The notes: generated by a model not told the origin, from the letters alone. Positions 16,203-25,922 are shown, counted from the stretch's first letter. The stretch: 64,000 nucleotides of DNA from Sandaracinus amylolyticus (GCF_000737325.1 NZ_CP011125.1:1116001-1180000), one strand, 5' to 3'. A program made the numbers and translations.

Positions 16203-16237
16203 AGCGCGCGCAGGTACACACGGGACCGGCGCGCGCT
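16203..16237 (+). terminator. Hairpin after the pseudopilin gene
   Basis: AGCGCGCGC (16203-16211) and GCGCGCGCT (16229-16237) are exact complements with a 17-nt loop, 10 nt past the stop codon. A terminator is inferred from position alone; alternating GC makes a chance stem possible. Confidence 0.4.
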
Positions 16238-16375
16238 CGTGTGCTCCGCACGTGTGATCCCGCATGCGCTCGGGGCTGGCGCGTCCGCGCTCGCGCCTTA
16301 GCTTGGCTCGTCATCGCCGACGATCGCTCTCGCCAGACGCGCGAGCGCGCGTATGTCGAAACGGTGGGAGGGCGC

Positions 16376-17296
16376 GTGAGGGGAAGGCTGGTCCTGGTCT
16401 CGCTCGCGGTCGTGGGCGTCGCGCTGTCGCATCGCGTCGCGTCCGCACAATCGGTCGACACACGACGCACGCCCGTCGTCCCGCACTCGAGCTCGGCGCT
16501 CACCGGGAGCCTCGTGACGCTCGGCTCGGGCGTGCGGCTCTTCCTCTTCACGCCGACGATCGAGCAGCGCATGGTCGCGGGGTCCTGGCGCGGCGGCGTG
16601 CTCCTCGACGAGCCATTCCGCGGTGCGTTCCGGCTGAGCGCCGTCGACGCGCAAGAGATCGCGCGCGTGATCAGCGACGTCTCGCTGATGGCGACCGTCT
16701 TCCAGGCTGCGGCGATCGACGCCACGCTGGTGCCGCTCGTCCAGGGCGATCCCGATCTCGCGTGGCAGGCGAGCGCCGCGTACGCGCTCGCGCTCGGGCT
16801 CACGCTGAGCGTCGGACAGGTGATCAAGCTGGGCGCGGGGCGCGCGCGACCGTACTCGCGCGAGTGCGCGGACGATCCGTCGCGACCGGGATGCACCGAC
16901 GGTCAGGACACGTACCAGTCGTTCTACAGCCTGCACACCGGCGTCGCGTTCACGTCGGCGGGCTTCTCGTGCGCGATGCACGCATCGCGCGGGCTCTACG
17001 ACGACGACGTGGCGGACGGTGCGTCGTGCGCGGTCTCGGTCGCGATGGCCACGACGACGGGCATGCTGCGCGTGCTCTCCGATCGACACTATCTGTCCGA
17101 CGTGCTCGTCGGCGCGCTCACGGGGTTCCTCGTCGGATATCTGGTGCCGCTCGCGCTCGTGCCCGAGCGAGGCGAGCAGCACGCCGGGCACCGCGAGGCG
17201 CCCGACGTGACGTGGGCGGTGGCGCCGCTGCTCTCGACGTCGACGTCGAGCACCAGCGGCCAGACCGTCGGCGCGAGCGTGTTCGGGACGTTCTGA
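16376..17296 (+). CDS. PAP2-family (type 2 phosphatidic acid phosphatase) membrane protein
   Basis: About 306 residues from GTG 16376 (preceded by GGGAGG), with signal peptide VRGRLVLVSLAVVGVALSHRVASA. The phosphatase motifs are in order: KLGAGRARP (K-x6-RP), YSLHTG in place of the usual PSGH, and LSDRHYLSDV (x-R-HY-x-x-DV). These retain the catalytic His pair. It probably dephosphorylates a lipid phosphate at the periplasmic side. Transcribed convergently with the S9 peptidase gene, with almost no gap. The weak second motif is noted, but histidine is kept. Confidence 0.88.
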   Translation: MRGRLVLVSLAVVGVALSHRVASAQSVDTRRTPVVPHSSSALTGSLVTLGSGVRLFLFTPTIEQRMVAGSWRGGVLLDEPFRGAFRLSAVDAQEIARVISDVSLMATVFQAAAIDATLVPLVQGDPDLAWQASAAYALALGLTLSVGQVIKLGAGRARPYSRECADDPSRPGCTDGQDTYQSFYSLHTGVAFTSAGFSCAMHASRGLYDDDVADGASCAVSVAMATTTGMLRVLSDRHYLSDVLVGALTGFLVGYLVPLALVPERGEQHAGHREAPDVTWAVAPLLSTSTSSTSGQTVGASVFGTF

Positions 17297-17297
17297 A

Positions 17298-19274
17298 TCA
17301 GCGGAGGTGCCGCTCGAGGAACGCGGCGATCTGCCGATACATGTGCACTCGATTGCGCAGCTGGCGCACGCCGTGGCCCTCGTCGGGGAAGCGCAGGTAC
17401 TCGACCTCGACGTCCTGGGCGCGCGCCGCGCGCACGAAGCGGTCGGACTCGCTCACCGGATCGCGTGGATCGTTCGCGCCGTGCTCGACGAGCAGGGGCG
17501 CGCGCATCCGCGCGATGTGCGTGATCGGCGAGAGCTGCACGAAGAACTCGCGATCTCCCGGATCGTCGATGTCGCCGTACTCCAATCGATCCGAAGCGCG
17601 CAATTGCGGACTGGCACCCTCGAGCGCAGTGACCCAGTCGCTGACTCCGACGAACGAGACGCCGGCGCGGAATCGATCGGGGAAGTGCACCAGCGCTGCG
17701 AACGTCATGAATCCGCCGTAGCTCCCGCCCATGACCGCGGCGCGTGACGCGTCGACACGGCCGCTGCGAGCGAGCCAGTCGAGCGTGTCGGCCATGTCGT
17801 TCACCGCGTTCGGGCGCAGTCGCTGGTTGTCGAGTCGCGCATAGCGCTTCCCGTACCCGGTCGAGCCGCGGAAATTGAGGTCGAAGATCGCGATTCCGCG
17901 CGCCAGTAGATATTGCTGCACCGCGGAGAACGACGGACGCGCCTGTGCGGTCGGTCCTCCGTGCACGTTCAGCAGCACCGGCGGCGGCGCGCTGCGCTCC
18001 CCGGGCGGCAGATAGAGCAATCCGTGGATCGTCTCGCCGTCGCGCGCCGGCAGGTCGACGTGCTCCGGCTCGACGAGCGTCGTCGCGTCGATCCCCGCGA
18101 GCGTCGAGCGCGTGGCGCGCCGGAGCGAGCGGTCGCGCAGATCCCAGATCCACACGTCGCCGGGCACGCGCGGGCTCGAGACGTCGATCGACATCACGTC
18201 CGCGTGCTCCGCGAAGGCGATGCGGTAGGTACCGGGCGGGAGATCCGGAGGAATCGGGATCGCGCGGCTCGTGCGGCGATCGCGCACCTGCAGCGTCGAG
18301 CGCCCGCCGGTGTTCTCGGTCCACGCCAGCACGCGCCCGTCGTGCGAGAGCGCGACCTGCTCGACGTCGTGCGACGGCGTCTCGACGAACGAGAGCGCGC
18401 GCGTCCGCGCATCGACGAACGCGAGCGCTGCGAAGTCGCGCCCCTGATCGCTCACGAGATAGAACCCGCTCGAGTCGGGCAGCCACTCGATCGACTGGTA
18501 CGTCGAGGGCTCCTCGCGCGGCGCGAAGAGCGTCGTGAGCTCGCCCGTCGCGAGATCGAGCTGGTGCAGATCGTTCGCGTCCTCGCCGCGGATCTCGCCG
18601 ATCACCAGCGCGCCACCGTCGGGCCGCCACGCCGCGACGTAGTAGCCCACGCCGCCCGCGTGCACCTCGCGATCGGCGCCGCTCGCGAGGTCGACCACCC
18701 GGATCGCGAAGCGATCGCTCGAGCCGTCGGTCGTGGCGTACGCGATCTTCGATCCGTCGCGCGAGAAGCCGCCGAACGCGCGGAACGACTCGCTGGGCGG
18801 GAGCAGCTCGCGCTCGTGCGTCCCGTCGGGGCGCACGAGATAGAACCCCTCGCGCTCGTTGCCCGCGCGATCGGTGCCGTACGCGATCCAGTCGCCCGCG
18901 GGCGACACGGCGTGGAACGTGACCGACTGTCCGAACGTGCGCTGCTCGGGCCATCCGCCGTCGGCGTCGACGGTCCAGAGCTGCGGCTCGCCCGTGATCG
19001 AGCTGCGGAACGAGAGCCAGGATCCGTCGGGCGCGAGGCGGCCCGCGTACGCGGTGCGCACGAGCAGATACCGAACGACGTCGGGCTCGCTCGCGCCGGC
19101 GAGGCCGACGTGCACCGAGCCGACTCGCGGCACGTCCTCGGGACGCGGCGGGCCCGCGGTCTCGGTGGTCGGTGGAGTGGAAGTCGGCTCGGGCGGAGGT
19201 GTCGTCATCGTGGTGGTGCGAGCGCCGCAGCTCGTGAGGAGCGCGAGCAGCGCGAGGAAGAGGAGAGCGCGCAT
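17298..19274 (-). CDS. S9 family prolyl oligopeptidase-type peptidase, lipoprotein
   Basis: A 658-residue secreted peptidase; signal [16 protein letters not shown] with lipobox LTSC and a Pro/Thr linker. Residues about 60-400 form a WD40-like/beta-propeller region (repeated [12 protein letters not shown], [25 protein letters not shown]). The alpha/beta hydrolase domain has the oxyanion segment [11 protein letters not shown], nucleophile Ser518 in GGSYGG, an acid in [10 protein letters not shown] and histidine in PDEGHGV. Likely an envelope dipeptidyl/oligopeptidase for short peptides. Single-gene transcription unit. Confidence 0.93.
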   Translation of the reverse strand: MRALLFLALLALLTSCGARTTTMTTPPPEPTSTPPTTETAGPPRPEDVPRVGSVHVGLAGASEPDVVRYLLVRTAYAGRLAPDGSWLSFRSSITGEPQLWTVDADGGWPEQRTFGQSVTFHAVSPAGDWIAYGTDRAGNEREGFYLVRPDGTHERELLPPSESFRAFGGFSRDGSKIAYATTDGSSDRFAIRVVDLASGADREVHAGGVGYYVAAWRPDGGALVIGEIRGEDANDLHQLDLATGELTTLFAPREEPSTYQSIEWLPDSSGFYLVSDQGRDFAALAFVDARTRALSFVETPSHDVEQVALSHDGRVLAWTENTGGRSTLQVRDRRTSRAIPIPPDLPPGTYRIAFAEHADVMSIDVSSPRVPGDVWIWDLRDRSLRRATRSTLAGIDATTLVEPEHVDLPARDGETIHGLLYLPPGERSAPPPVLLNVHGGPTAQARPSFSAVQQYLLARGIAIFDLNFRGSTGYGKRYARLDNQRLRPNAVNDMADTLDWLARSGRVDASRAAVMGGSYGGFMTFAALVHFPDRFRAGVSFVGVSDWVTALEGASPQLRASDRLEYGDIDDPGDREFFVQLSPITHIARMRAPLLVEHGANDPRDPVSESDRFVRAARAQDVEVEYLRFPDEGHGVRQLRNRVHMYRQIAAFLERHLR

Positions 19275-19337
19275 GCGCGCAGAGGATAGCCGCGCTTCGG
19301 CGTCGAACGCCTCCGCACCGAGCGTGTCGACCGGACG

Positions 19338-19976
19338 TCAGCGCGCGCGCTTCTTCGCCTTCTTCATCGCCTCTTTGAGATAGCCGCGCACGAGATCGAC
19401 CAGCGCGTCGCGGAACTCGCGCGACTTCAGCAGGCGCGGCGCGAAGTCGAGCGCCGACGACACCGCGCCCTCCACCGCGGTGGTGAGCACCGCCGCCGCG
19501 AGCTCGCGATCGACGCCCGGCAGCTCCTCCGCGTGCGCGTCGAGCGCGCCGCGCACCAGCGACTGCAGCTTCCGCATCGTCGTGCGCACCAGCGCTTCGC
19601 CCTCGACCTTCGGGAGCTGCCGTCGCAGCGCGGCCTTCAGCTCCGGCCGCGCGCGCTTCGCCGCGAGCAGGCCGTCGATCATCGCTTCGATCGTGTCGTC
19701 GAGCGCCGGCTCCTCGAGCGCGCTCATCGCGGCAGCGATCGCGCGCTCGAGATCACCCATGCTCCGCTCGAGCAGCGCGACGACCAGCGCCTCCTTCGAC
19801 GGGAAGTACTGGTACAGCGTGCCGATCCCCACGCCTGCCGCCGCGGCCACGCGCGTCGTCGTGAGCTCCGCGTAGCCGCCCGCGACGAGAACCCGAGCGC
19901 TCGCCTCGAGGATCGCCTCGACGGTCGCCTTCGACCGGGCCTGCACGGGCCGTTTTCTCGGCGTGATCGCGGTCAT
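19338..19976 (-). CDS. TetR family transcriptional regulator
   Basis: A 212-residue TetR repressor. Basic N-terminus (MTAITPRKRPVQARSKATVE), HTH at residues about 39-58 (TTTRVAAAAGVGIGTLYQYF), helical ligand domain and a Lys/Arg-rich tail. AGGAG upstream of ATG 19976 fixes the start; the longer open frame is antisense to the epimerase gene. It diverges from that gene across a 93-bp region holding two copies of a CCGAAGGATC(C/G)TTC palindrome, which it very probably binds to control both genes. Confidence 0.92.
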   Translation of the reverse strand: MTAITPRKRPVQARSKATVEAILEASARVLVAGGYAELTTTRVAAAAGVGIGTLYQYFPSKEALVVALLERSMGDLERAIAAAMSALEEPALDDTIEAMIDGLLAAKRARPELKAALRRQLPKVEGEALVRTTMRKLQSLVRGALDAHAEELPGVDRELAAAVLTTAVEGAVSSALDFAPRLLKSREFRDALVDLVRGYLKEAMKKAKKRAR

Positions 19977-20008
19977 CTCGTGCTCCTGCCCGAATGCGAA
20001 TGGTGAAA

Positions 20009-20050
20009 CCGAAGGATCCTTCACATCTTCATATCCGAAGGATCGTTCGG
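20009..20050. promoter_or_regulatory. Two TetR operator copies between divergent tetR and epimerase genes
   Basis: Site 1 is CCGAAGGATCCTTC at 20009-20022, containing the perfect 12-bp palindrome GAAGGATCCTTC. Site 2 is CCGAAGGATCGTTCGG at 20035-20050, an imperfect palindrome. The centres are 26 bp apart. They share CCGAAGGATC and lie 19-60 bp upstream of the epimerase start and 33-74 bp upstream of the TetR start. Confidence 0.78.
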
Positions 20051-20069
20051 ATTCCAGGAGGCAGATGCG

Positions 20070-21071
20070 ATGAAGGTCTTCGTCACGGGCGCGACCGGGC
20101 TCCTCGGGCACCACGTGGTGCACCAGCTGCGCGAGGCGGGGCACGAGGTGATCGGCCTCGTGCGCTCCGACACCAAGGCGCGGCGCATGATCGGCGCGAC
20201 CGGCGCGCGCTGGGTCGTCGGCGACGTGCGCGACGTCGCCGCGTTCGCGCACGAGCTCGACGGCTGCGACGCGGTCGTGCACACCGCGGCGTACTTCCGC
20301 GAGTACTACCAGCCCGGCGATCACGCGACGCTGCTGGAGGACGTGAACGTGAAGGCGACGCTCGCGCTCATGCGCGAAGCGGACGCGCGCGGCGTCGCGC
20401 GCTTCGTGCACACGAGCTCGAGCGGCACGATCGGCCAGAAGCCCGACGGCTCACCGGGAGACGAGGACACTCCGCCGCCCGCGATCGCGCACGAGAACCT
20501 CTACTTCCGCAGCAAGGTCGAGGGCGACGCGAAGATCCGCGCGTTCACGCCGGTGAGCGGCATGCGCGTGATCGAGATCCTGCCCGGCTGGATGTGGGGC
20601 CCGGGCGATGCGGGCCCGACCAACGCAGGGCGGCTCGCGCTCGACTTCCTCGCGCGGCGCCTTCCCGGCGTGCCGCCCGGAGGCACCTCGGTCGTCGACG
20701 CGCGTGACGTGGCGAGCGCGACCGTCGCGGCAGCGCAGCGCGGCGCGCACGGCGCGCGCTACATCGTCGGCGGTCGACCGCTCACGCTCGCGCAGATCGT
20801 CGTGTCGCTCGAGCGCGCGAGCGGCGTCGCCGCGCCGCGGGTGCGCATCCCGTTCTGGTTCTTGATGATCTACGCGACCCTCGCCGAGCTCTGGTCGCGC
20901 GTCAGCGGGCGCTCGGTGACGATCACGCGCGTCGGCGTGAAGACGATGCGCGACGGACACCTCGTGAGCTCGGCGCGCGCCGAGCGCGACCTCGGCGTGC
21001 GCTTCCGGAGCTTCGACGAGACCGCGCGCGACGTCGTCGCGTGGTACCGCGAGCACCCGATCGCGGCGTGA
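20070..21071 (+). CDS. NAD-dependent epimerase/dehydratase (extended SDR)
   Basis: A 333-residue extended short-chain dehydrogenase. The Rossmann motif MKVFVTGATGLLGHH is at the N-terminus, VHTAAYFREYY follows, then the catalytic pair in NLYFRSKVEG (Y-x3-K) and the substrate-side PGWMWGPGD. It resembles hopanoid-associated sugar epimerase/dihydroflavonol reductase-like proteins, but the substrate is unknown. AGGAGG upstream fixes ATG 20070. Controlled by the divergent TetR through two operators, so it is probably induced by a small molecule it helps process (inference). Confidence 0.9.
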   Translation: MKVFVTGATGLLGHHVVHQLREAGHEVIGLVRSDTKARRMIGATGARWVVGDVRDVAAFAHELDGCDAVVHTAAYFREYYQPGDHATLLEDVNVKATLALMREADARGVARFVHTSSSGTIGQKPDGSPGDEDTPPPAIAHENLYFRSKVEGDAKIRAFTPVSGMRVIEILPGWMWGPGDAGPTNAGRLALDFLARRLPGVPPGGTSVVDARDVASATVAAAQRGAHGARYIVGGRPLTLAQIVVSLERASGVAAPRVRIPFWFLMIYATLAELWSRVSGRSVTITRVGVKTMRDGHLVSSARAERDLGVRFRSFDETARDVVAWYREHPIAA

Positions 21072-21575
21072 TCACTCGAGCTCGTCGATCACCGTGATCG
21101 GCGCGAGGACGATCGAGCCCGAGGTCGGGTCCACCGTGCCGCGGATCTCGAACGTGGACTGCACGCCGTCGCCGTCGAGGTCGCCGCGCGCTCGCACCAC
21201 GAACCCGCGGCCGTCGAGATCCGGCTGGTACTCGTACGCGTAGTAGACCGGCGGCGGCGCGAAACCGAGCTCGGCCCAGCCGGGCTCGGCGTCCGCGGGC
21301 CACACCCGTCGCTCGGGCCCCGGCACGCCCGGCATCGACGAGAGCGCGGGCGGCAGCGCGCGCGGCTGCGCGTCCTCGTACGCCGCCGCGACCGCGCGCG
21401 CGAGCAGCGCGACGTTCGCGTGGGCCTCGCTCGTCTTCGAGCGACGCACGTACGAGATGAACGACGGGATCGCGACCGCCGCGATCACGCCGGTGCACGG
21501 GATGCACGCGGCCGCGAGGCCGAGGACGATCAAGAGTGGCAGCGCGCGGCTGCGCTTCTTCGGAGGGCTCGTCAT
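21072..21575 (-). CDS. Pilin-like protein lacking a prepilin cleavage motif
   Basis: A 167-residue protein whose N-terminus is basic (MTSPPKKRSRA) and then hydrophobic (LPLLIVLGLAAACIPCTGVIAAVAIPSFISYVRRSKTSEAHANV). IAAVAIPSFISYVRRSKTSEA is the distinctive second half of a type IV pilin N-terminal helix, but the Gly/Phe cleavage site and Glu5 (FTLIE) are absent and replaced by a CIPC segment. The soluble domain ends with DGDGVQSTFEIRG. Convergent with the epimerase gene with no gap. Probably a single-pass membrane relative of PilA rather than a fibre subunit. Confidence 0.78.
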   Translation of the reverse strand: MTSPPKKRSRALPLLIVLGLAAACIPCTGVIAAVAIPSFISYVRRSKTSEAHANVALLARAVAAAYEDAQPRALPPALSSMPGVPGPERRVWPADAEPGWAELGFAPPPVYYAYEYQPDLDGRGFVVRARGDLDGDGVQSTFEIRGTVDPTSGSIVLAPITVIDELE

Positions 21576-21612
21576 CCGCGCGATGTAGCGCGGAACGCGC
21601 TCCGAGGACGCG

Positions 21613-21999
21613 TCAGCCGCTCGAGAGCCACTTCTCGGCGGCGGCCTCGTCGGCGAAGGCGCGCACGCGTGCCTTCCCGCGCTTCGCGATCGCCGTCATG
21701 TTGACCCGCGACACGTCGAGCTCGCGGGGCAGCAGCACCGCGACGCGCTCGAGCTTCGTGCGCACCGTGAGGAACTCCCAGCGCTCGGCGTGCACGTCGG
21801 CGACGTACGGACCGTGGTTGCCCCGCGCGTCGAACATCACGTTCTTGGTCCCGGCGCGCTCGGCGGCGCGATCGACGGCGTCGAGGTACTCGCGCATCTG
21901 CGCGGCCGTGATGTCGTCGTCGCCTTCGACGATCAGCAGGTACGACGCGCGCTTCTCGACGCGCGCCTCGAAGGATCCAGCCCGGAGCGTCTGGCGCAT
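21613..21999 (-). CDS. STAS/SpoIIAA-like domain protein
   Basis: A 128-residue single-domain protein, MRQTLRAGSFEARVEKRASYLLIVEGDDDITAAQMREYL, followed by KNVMFDARGNHGPYVADVHAERWEFL and a C-terminal AFADEAAAEKWL helix. Alternating strands and helices with the buried phrase VNMTAIAKRGKARVRAFADE match SpoIIAA-like/STAS sheets found as small stand-alone proteins in myxobacteria. No conserved serine phosphorylation site is certain. The very long open frame running upstream is antisense to glgX and others, so the start MRQTL was chosen. Confidence 0.68.
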   Translation of the reverse strand: MRQTLRAGSFEARVEKRASYLLIVEGDDDITAAQMREYLDAVDRAAERAGTKNVMFDARGNHGPYVADVHAERWEFLTVRTKLERVAVLLPRELDVSRVNMTAIAKRGKARVRAFADEAAAEKWLSSG

Positions 22000-22128
22000 C
22001 GCGTGTCTAGATCCCACGTCCGCGGACGTCGTGCACGCGCACCTCCGCCGACCATCGAGCACGACATCGGATCCGCATCTCACGCCATCGGCGGGTGTAC
22101 GCGCTCCCGCCCGCGCACGATCGCGCCC

Positions 22129-23712
22129 GTGCCGACCCGCGCGTCTCGAGCGTTCGCCCTCACGGTCCTCGTGCTCACCGCGTGTGACGCGACATCCGCC
22201 GACCCCGACGGCGGCGGGATCGTCGATCCCGATGCGGGCGTCGTCGACCCCGACGCCTCGACCGATCCCGACGCCGCAGCCGATCACGACGCCGGCGTGG
22301 TCGCGGACGACGCTGCGACCGATCCCGACGCGGGCGATCCGATCGACGCGGCGCTCGCCGACGACGCAGGAACGGAGCTCGATGCCGCGCTTCCGGCGAC
22401 CGATGCCGGGCACGATGCGTCCTCGCCCGACGCGGGCCCGCCGACGCCGACGTCGTGGGCGCGCGGCTATGGCCTCGGCGGGGCGCACTTCTTCCGCGAC
22501 GTCGCGCTGCTCGACGACGGCAGCTTCGTCGCCGTGGGCGAGTCCCCGGTGTACGGCGCCGGCGGTGACGAGGCGATCGCCGCGCGCATCGACAGCGATG
22601 GAACCGTGCTCTGGGCACGCACCCTCGGAGGCGCGAGCGCGGATCGCTTCACGTCGGTCGCGCTCACCGACGACGGAGAGCTGATCGCCGCCGGGCGGAC
22701 CCACAGCTTCGGGCCGCGCCTGTGGGCCGCGTTCGTGGTGCGCCTCGCGCGCGACGGCACCGTGCGATGGCAGCGCGCGATCGCATCGGCCGCCTACAGC
22801 TACGACGCTGCGTCGATCCGCGCGGTCGGCGGTGATCGGTACCTGATCTCCGGGCTCGCCCTCGCCGACGAGGGCGAGCGGATCGTCGTGACGACGATCG
22901 ACGGAAGCGGCGCGATCGTCGCGCAGCGTGGTGCGGGCGGCGGCGCGCCCTTCGACGCGCTGCGGCTCGGCGACGGGAGCGTCGTGGTCGCAGGCCAGAC
23001 GCGCACCGACACCTTCGGCGCGTACTACGCCGACCTCGCGCGCGTCGCGGCGGACGGGCGCGACGTGTGGCGCATCCACGAGAACCAGAACGCGACGGAC
23101 GAGGCGAACCTGCTCCGCGCGATCGTCCCGGCGCACGACGGCGGTGTCGTCGCGGTCGGCACCGCGAGCCTGCGGTTCGGCAACCAGCGCCGCCGCATCT
23201 GGGCGATGTCGGTCGCGGAGGACGGGACGATCCGATGGCAGCGCACGTTCGGCGGCGCGGGCGCGAGCGAGGGCTTCGACGTGGTCGCGATCGACGGCGG
23301 GTACGTCGTCTTCGGTCGCACCAGCGCGTTCGGCGACGCGTCGCGCTGGCGCGGATGGATCCTCGGGCTGAACGCGGCGGGCAACGTGACGTGGCAGCGG
23401 ACCTACTCGAGCGACGCGGGCTCGCAGTGGCTCACCGCGGGCGCGGTGTCGGCGAGCGGTGAGCTCGTCGCGGTCGGCGTCACCTACGCGCCGAGCGGCG
23501 GCGAGCACGCGAGCGGCCTCGTGGTGCATCTCGACGATCGCGCGCTCGACGCAGGGCCGTGCAGCGCCGAGCCCGCGTACCTGTCGGCGGGCACGACGAT
23601 CGCGCTCGACACGCCGTGGCCCGCCTTCCCCACGCCGCGCCTCGCCGCATCGGCGGGCAGCGCCACGATCGCCGACGTGACGCTCGCGTCGCCCGCGGTG
23701 TGCTCGATGTGA
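22129..23712 (+). CDS. Secreted lipoprotein with beta-propeller repeats
   Basis: About 527 residues from GTG 22129 (signal peptide VPTRASRAFALTVLVLTAC). A 90-residue linker is built from DPDA/DADA repeats (GIVDPDAGVVDPDASTDPDA), then about seven repeats of roughly 50 residues, each carrying a phrase like DGSFVAVGE, DGELIAAGR, DGSVVVAGQ, DGGVVAVGT, followed by WQRTFGGAG or WARTLGGAS. This is the bacterial delta-60-type/propeller repeat pattern. A calcium-binding, surface-exposed role is suggested by the Asp-rich linker (inference). Divergent from the STAS-like gene. Confidence 0.85.
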   Translation: MPTRASRAFALTVLVLTACDATSADPDGGGIVDPDAGVVDPDASTDPDAAADHDAGVVADDAATDPDAGDPIDAALADDAGTELDAALPATDAGHDASSPDAGPPTPTSWARGYGLGGAHFFRDVALLDDGSFVAVGESPVYGAGGDEAIAARIDSDGTVLWARTLGGASADRFTSVALTDDGELIAAGRTHSFGPRLWAAFVVRLARDGTVRWQRAIASAAYSYDAASIRAVGGDRYLISGLALADEGERIVVTTIDGSGAIVAQRGAGGGAPFDALRLGDGSVVVAGQTRTDTFGAYYADLARVAADGRDVWRIHENQNATDEANLLRAIVPAHDGGVVAVGTASLRFGNQRRRIWAMSVAEDGTIRWQRTFGGAGASEGFDVVAIDGGYVVFGRTSAFGDASRWRGWILGLNAAGNVTWQRTYSSDAGSQWLTAGAVSASGELVAVGVTYAPSGGEHASGLVVHLDDRALDAGPCSAEPAYLSAGTTIALDTPWPAFPTPRLAASAGSATIADVTLASPAVCSM

Positions 23713-23722
23713 CCGGCTCGCG

Positions 23723-23751
23723 GCCCCGCCCCCCGCCCGATCGCGCGGGGC
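23723..23751 (+). terminator. Weak hairpin after the propeller lipoprotein gene
   Basis: GCCCCGC (23723-23729) and GCGGGGC (23745-23751) pair around a 15-nt loop, 11 nt past the stop. GC-rich, with no T-tract. Confidence 0.3.
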
Positions 23752-23802
23752 GCGGCGAACGAACGCGACACGGAGCCCTGCTCTCCGTACGATCGCGCCG
23801 CG

Positions 23803-25917
23803 ATGAACGACGCGCGGCGCCACTCCGCACCTGCCGAGAGCCGTCCCGGCGAGCCCGAGCCGCTCGGTGCGACGTGGGACGGCACCGGCACGAACTTCTG
23901 CGTGTTCTCCGACGTGGCGGAGCGCGTCGAGCTGTGCTTGTTCGACGACGCCGGGCGCGAGCGGCGCGTCGAGATGCTCGAGCGGACCGGCTATCGCTGG
24001 CACTGCTTCCTGCCCGACGTGGGCCCGGGCACGCGCTACGGCTATCGCGTCCACGGCCCTTGGGATCCGGCACGCGGCCATCGCTGCAACCCGCAGAAGC
24101 TGCTGCTCGATCCGTACGCGAAGTCGATCGTCGGCGCGGTCGCCGCCGCGACCGAGACGCTCGGACATCGCGAGCACGACGAGAACGCGCGCGACGATCG
24201 CGACAGCGCGCCCTTCGTGCCGCGCTCGGTCGTGACCCATCCGTTCTTCGACTGGGGCCACGATCGCCCGCCGCGCGTGCCGTGGCACGACACCGTGCTC
24301 TACGAGCTGCACGTGAAGGGGTTCACCGCGCGGCACCCCGCGATCCCGCCCGCGCTCCGCGGCACCTACGCGGGCCTCGCGCATCCGGCGGCGATCGATC
24401 ACCTCGTGCGCCTCGGCGTGACGAGCGTCGAGCTCATGCCGATCCACACGTTCGCGAGCGAGCCGCACCTCGTGCGCCGCGGGCTCGTGAACTACTGGGG
24501 CTACAACACGATCGGCTACTTCGCGCCGCACGCGGGCTACGCACGACGCGGTGCGGATCCGATCAGCGAGCTCAAGAGCGCGATCAAGGCGCTGCACGAG
24601 GCGCGGATCGAGGTGCTCCTCGACGTCGTCTACAACCACACCGGCGAGGGCGATCACCGCGGCCCGACGCTGTGCTTCCGCGGCTTCGACAACGCGTCGT
24701 ACTACCGCTTGGATCCGCAGAACCCGAGCCGCTACCAGGACTTCACCGGCTGCGGCAACACGCTCGACGCGACGCAGCCGCACGTGCTCCAGCTGATCAT
24801 GGACTCGCTGCGCCACTGGGTGGAGGAGTTCCACGTCGACGGGTTCCGCTTCGATCTCGCGGCCGCGCTCGCGCGCGGAGAGCACGGTGCCGCGGGGCTC
24901 TCGTCGTTCCTCGACGTCGTGCAGCAGGACCCGATCGTCAGCCGCGTGAAGCTGATCGCGGAGCCGTGGGACATCGGCTGGGACGGCTATCACGTCGGGC
25001 GCTTCCCTCCGCACTGGAGCGAGTGGAACGGCAAGTACCGCGACGCGACGCGACGCTTCTGGCGCGGCGATCCGGGCAGCGTGGGCGAGCTCGCGACGCG
25101 GCTCGCGGGCAGCGCCGATCTCTACGCGAACAATGGCCGTCGGCCGTTCGCGAGCGTGAACTTCGTGACCGCGCACGACGGCTTCACGCTGCGCGATCTC
25201 GTGAGCTACGAGCGCAAGCACAACGAGCGCAACGGCGAGGAGAACCGCGACGGGAGCAACGACAACCGCAGCGACAACCACGGCGTCGAGGGCCCGACCG
25301 ACGACCCGAAGGTGAACGCGCTGCGCGCGCGCCAGCAGCGCAACTTCCTCGCGACGATCTTCCTCTCGCAGGGCGTGCCGCTGCTGCTCGCGGGCGACGA
25401 GATGGGCCGCACCCAGCTCGGCAACAACAACGCGTACTGCCTCGACGACGAGACGAGCTGGGTCGACTGGAGCGGGCGCGACCGCGCGCTGCTCGAGCAC
25501 GCGCGCTCGCTCATCGCGCTGCGCCGCGCGCATCCGGTGTTCCGTCGCCACACGTTCTTCCGTGGCGACGGAGACGTCGCGTGGTACCGCCACGACGGCG
25601 CGCCGATGGGCGAGCACGACTGGACGACGTCGCACGTGCGCAGCCTCGGCATGCACCTCGACGGGCTCGCGATCGGCGCGCGCGACGCGAGCGGCGCGCC
25701 GCTCGTGGGCGACTCGTTCTACGTGTTCTTCTGCGCGCAGCGCGGGCCGATCGAGCTGCGGCTCCCGCGCGCGCTCGCGAGCGACGAGTGGTTCGTCGCG
25801 CTCGACACGAGCGGCGCGCGCGAGGAGGGCGGGACGGTGCACGGACCGCTCGCCCTCGAAGGCCCGCTCGTGCTCGTGCTGCAGCAGGTGCGAGCACGCC
25901 ACTCGCTCGCGCCGTGA
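23803..25917 (+). CDS. glgX: Glycogen debranching enzyme GlgX (isoamylase family)
   Basis: A 704-residue GH13 debranching enzyme, full length. The N-terminal CBM48 domain (LGATWDGTGTNFCVFSDVAERVELCLFD) is followed by the catalytic barrel: VVYNHTGEGD, the nucleophile Asp in GFRFDLAAALAR (about 350), acid Glu in LIAEPWDIG (about 385), and Asp in VTAHDGFTL (about 458). The NGEENRDG...NHGVEGPTDD loop and GDEMGRTQLGNNNAYC are typical of GlgX/TreX. It hydrolyses alpha-1,6 branches of glycogen or limit dextrins in the cytoplasm. No other glycogen gene lies in the window. Confidence 0.94.
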   Translation: MNDARRHSAPAESRPGEPEPLGATWDGTGTNFCVFSDVAERVELCLFDDAGRERRVEMLERTGYRWHCFLPDVGPGTRYGYRVHGPWDPARGHRCNPQKLLLDPYAKSIVGAVAAATETLGHREHDENARDDRDSAPFVPRSVVTHPFFDWGHDRPPRVPWHDTVLYELHVKGFTARHPAIPPALRGTYAGLAHPAAIDHLVRLGVTSVELMPIHTFASEPHLVRRGLVNYWGYNTIGYFAPHAGYARRGADPISELKSAIKALHEARIEVLLDVVYNHTGEGDHRGPTLCFRGFDNASYYRLDPQNPSRYQDFTGCGNTLDATQPHVLQLIMDSLRHWVEEFHVDGFRFDLAAALARGEHGAAGLSSFLDVVQQDPIVSRVKLIAEPWDIGWDGYHVGRFPPHWSEWNGKYRDATRRFWRGDPGSVGELATRLAGSADLYANNGRRPFASVNFVTAHDGFTLRDLVSYERKHNERNGEENRDGSNDNRSDNHGVEGPTDDPKVNALRARQQRNFLATIFLSQGVPLLLAGDEMGRTQLGNNNAYCLDDETSWVDWSGRDRALLEHARSLIALRRAHPVFRRHTFFRGDGDVAWYRHDGAPMGEHDWTTSHVRSLGMHLDGLAIGARDASGAPLVGDSFYVFFCAQRGPIELRLPRALASDEWFVALDTSGAREEGGTVHGPLALEGPLVLVLQQVRARHSLAP

Positions 25918-25922
25918 CGTGA

